The translations under genes and the position numbers were made by a program. From Bacillus timonensis (GTDB taxonomy: Bacteria; Bacillota; Bacilli; Bacillales; Bacillaceae_L), in NCBI RefSeq assembly GCF_004799755.1, contig NZ_SLUB01000007.1, positions 79,642 through 143,641 on the forward strand: 64,000 nucleotides of DNA, written 5' to 3'. A model generated the notes under the pieces. The model was not told where the DNA came from and did not search any database. It was given only the letters and a program-made list of their open reading frames with translations. Position 1 is the first letter of the stretch. Every line of letters begins with the position of its first letter. Of the stretch, positions 63,766 through 64,000 are shown in pieces.

Positions 63766-64000
63766 TTGAAATTCATTAAGCCAAAGAATAAAAATGTTGA
63801 TAAAGTTGATTGGTTGTTGTCGGAGAGAACCCGTGCAATAGTAAAATACTATGCCGAATATACCGAGTATCCGGAAAGTGAAGTGGTTGACCTCTTTCTG
63901 CTAAATATATTAGAAGATGAGAACTTTATGGATTGGGTTAAGAATAAGAGGAACAATCGACGCATCCTGAAACAACTCGAATTGGAAGAATTAATAGAGG
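63766..64000 (+). CDS. Hypothetical protein, 3' end outside window
   Basis: An open frame begins at TTG, behind TGGAGTGG, and runs to the window edge (78 codons). The protein starts MKFIKPKNKNVDKVDW if the TTG initiates. It is rich in Lys, Glu and Asn and looks helical (LLSERTRAIVKYYAEYTEYP, ESEVVDLFLLNILED, FMDWVKNKRNNRRILKQLE). The pattern recalls small DNA-binding proteins of the ribbon-helix-helix kind found on mobile elements, but I do not recognise the family. The missing part prevents a firm call. Confidence 0.55.
   Translation, partial: MKFIKPKNKNVDKVDWLLSERTRAIVKYYAEYTEYPESEVVDLFLLNILEDENFMDWVKNKRNNRRILKQLELEELIE

Overview
The window is AT-rich chromosomal DNA from a low-GC Gram-positive bacterium, most likely a member of the Bacillaceae. 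Supporting evidence: strong AAGGAGG-type ribosome binding sites, many rho-independent terminators, GTG and TTG starts, and close relatives of Bacillus proteins (OdhA/OdhB, GltC, YkgB-type Pgl, LicT-type antiterminator, AcsA, BrnQ, FruRKA). Regulatory sequences typical of the group are also present: a SAM-I riboswitch, a RAT/terminator pair, Rex boxes and a CodY-like box. I cannot name the genus or species. No tRNA, rRNA, CRISPR array, transposase or prophage module was seen.

Layout. 1-3.1 kb: a carbohydrate ABC importer (lipoprotein plus two permeases, the second cut by the window edge). 3.6-5.0 kb: an M20 dipeptidase. 5.2-10.5 kb: a sucrose regulon (scrR, scrA, scrB, scrK) with three LacI-type operators and two kinds of intergenic repeat. 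10.7-21.7 kb: single genes and pairs, namely a GNAT protein, kynA, a two-part ThrE/YjjPB-type exporter, glnS, a SpoIID/LytB-domain protein, an ABC exporter and a PhoD-like phosphatase. 21.7-25.3 kb: fruR-fruK-fruA. 25.6-28.1 kb: a GltC-like regulator divergent from gdhA. 28.2-32.3 kb: odhA-odhB. 32.8-34.9 kb: a Crp/Fnr-family regulator and a coiled-coil M23 peptidase.

35.2-41.6 kb is the most unusual part. It is a run of same-strand genes encoding an ATP-grasp ligase of the D-aspartate-ligase type, a MurE-like ligase with an altered substrate motif, a glutamine-dependent asparagine synthetase, an exported C39-type protease and an Asp/Glu racemase, preceded by a small translationally coupled ORF. 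Together these look like a cassette that makes and amidates a D-Asp (D-Asn) branch on peptidoglycan, or on a related muropeptide. 41.6-47.1 kb holds an NRDE protein and an SsuACB-like importer under a SAM-I riboswitch, with an acetyl-CoA-synthetase-like gene directly behind it.

47.4-51.3 kb: a DoxX protein behind two Rex boxes, a 49-residue acidic lipoprotein, an aldo/keto reductase, a second FtsZ that lacks the whole C-terminal tail, and a LysM amidase. 51.4-56.8 kb: a GntR regulator, pgl, a BglG/LicT-type antiterminator, a HAD phosphatase whose leader carries a clear RAT/terminator, and brnQ. 57.1-63.5 kb: two metallophosphatases, a small membrane protein, a PAP2 phosphatase, a LysR regulator divergent from an orphan CofE-like protein, and an MscS channel. 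The right end holds a possible structured RNA with competing stems and the start of a gene cut by the window edge. Four copies of a GGGACGGTTC palindromic repeat are scattered from 19.5 to 60.3 kb.
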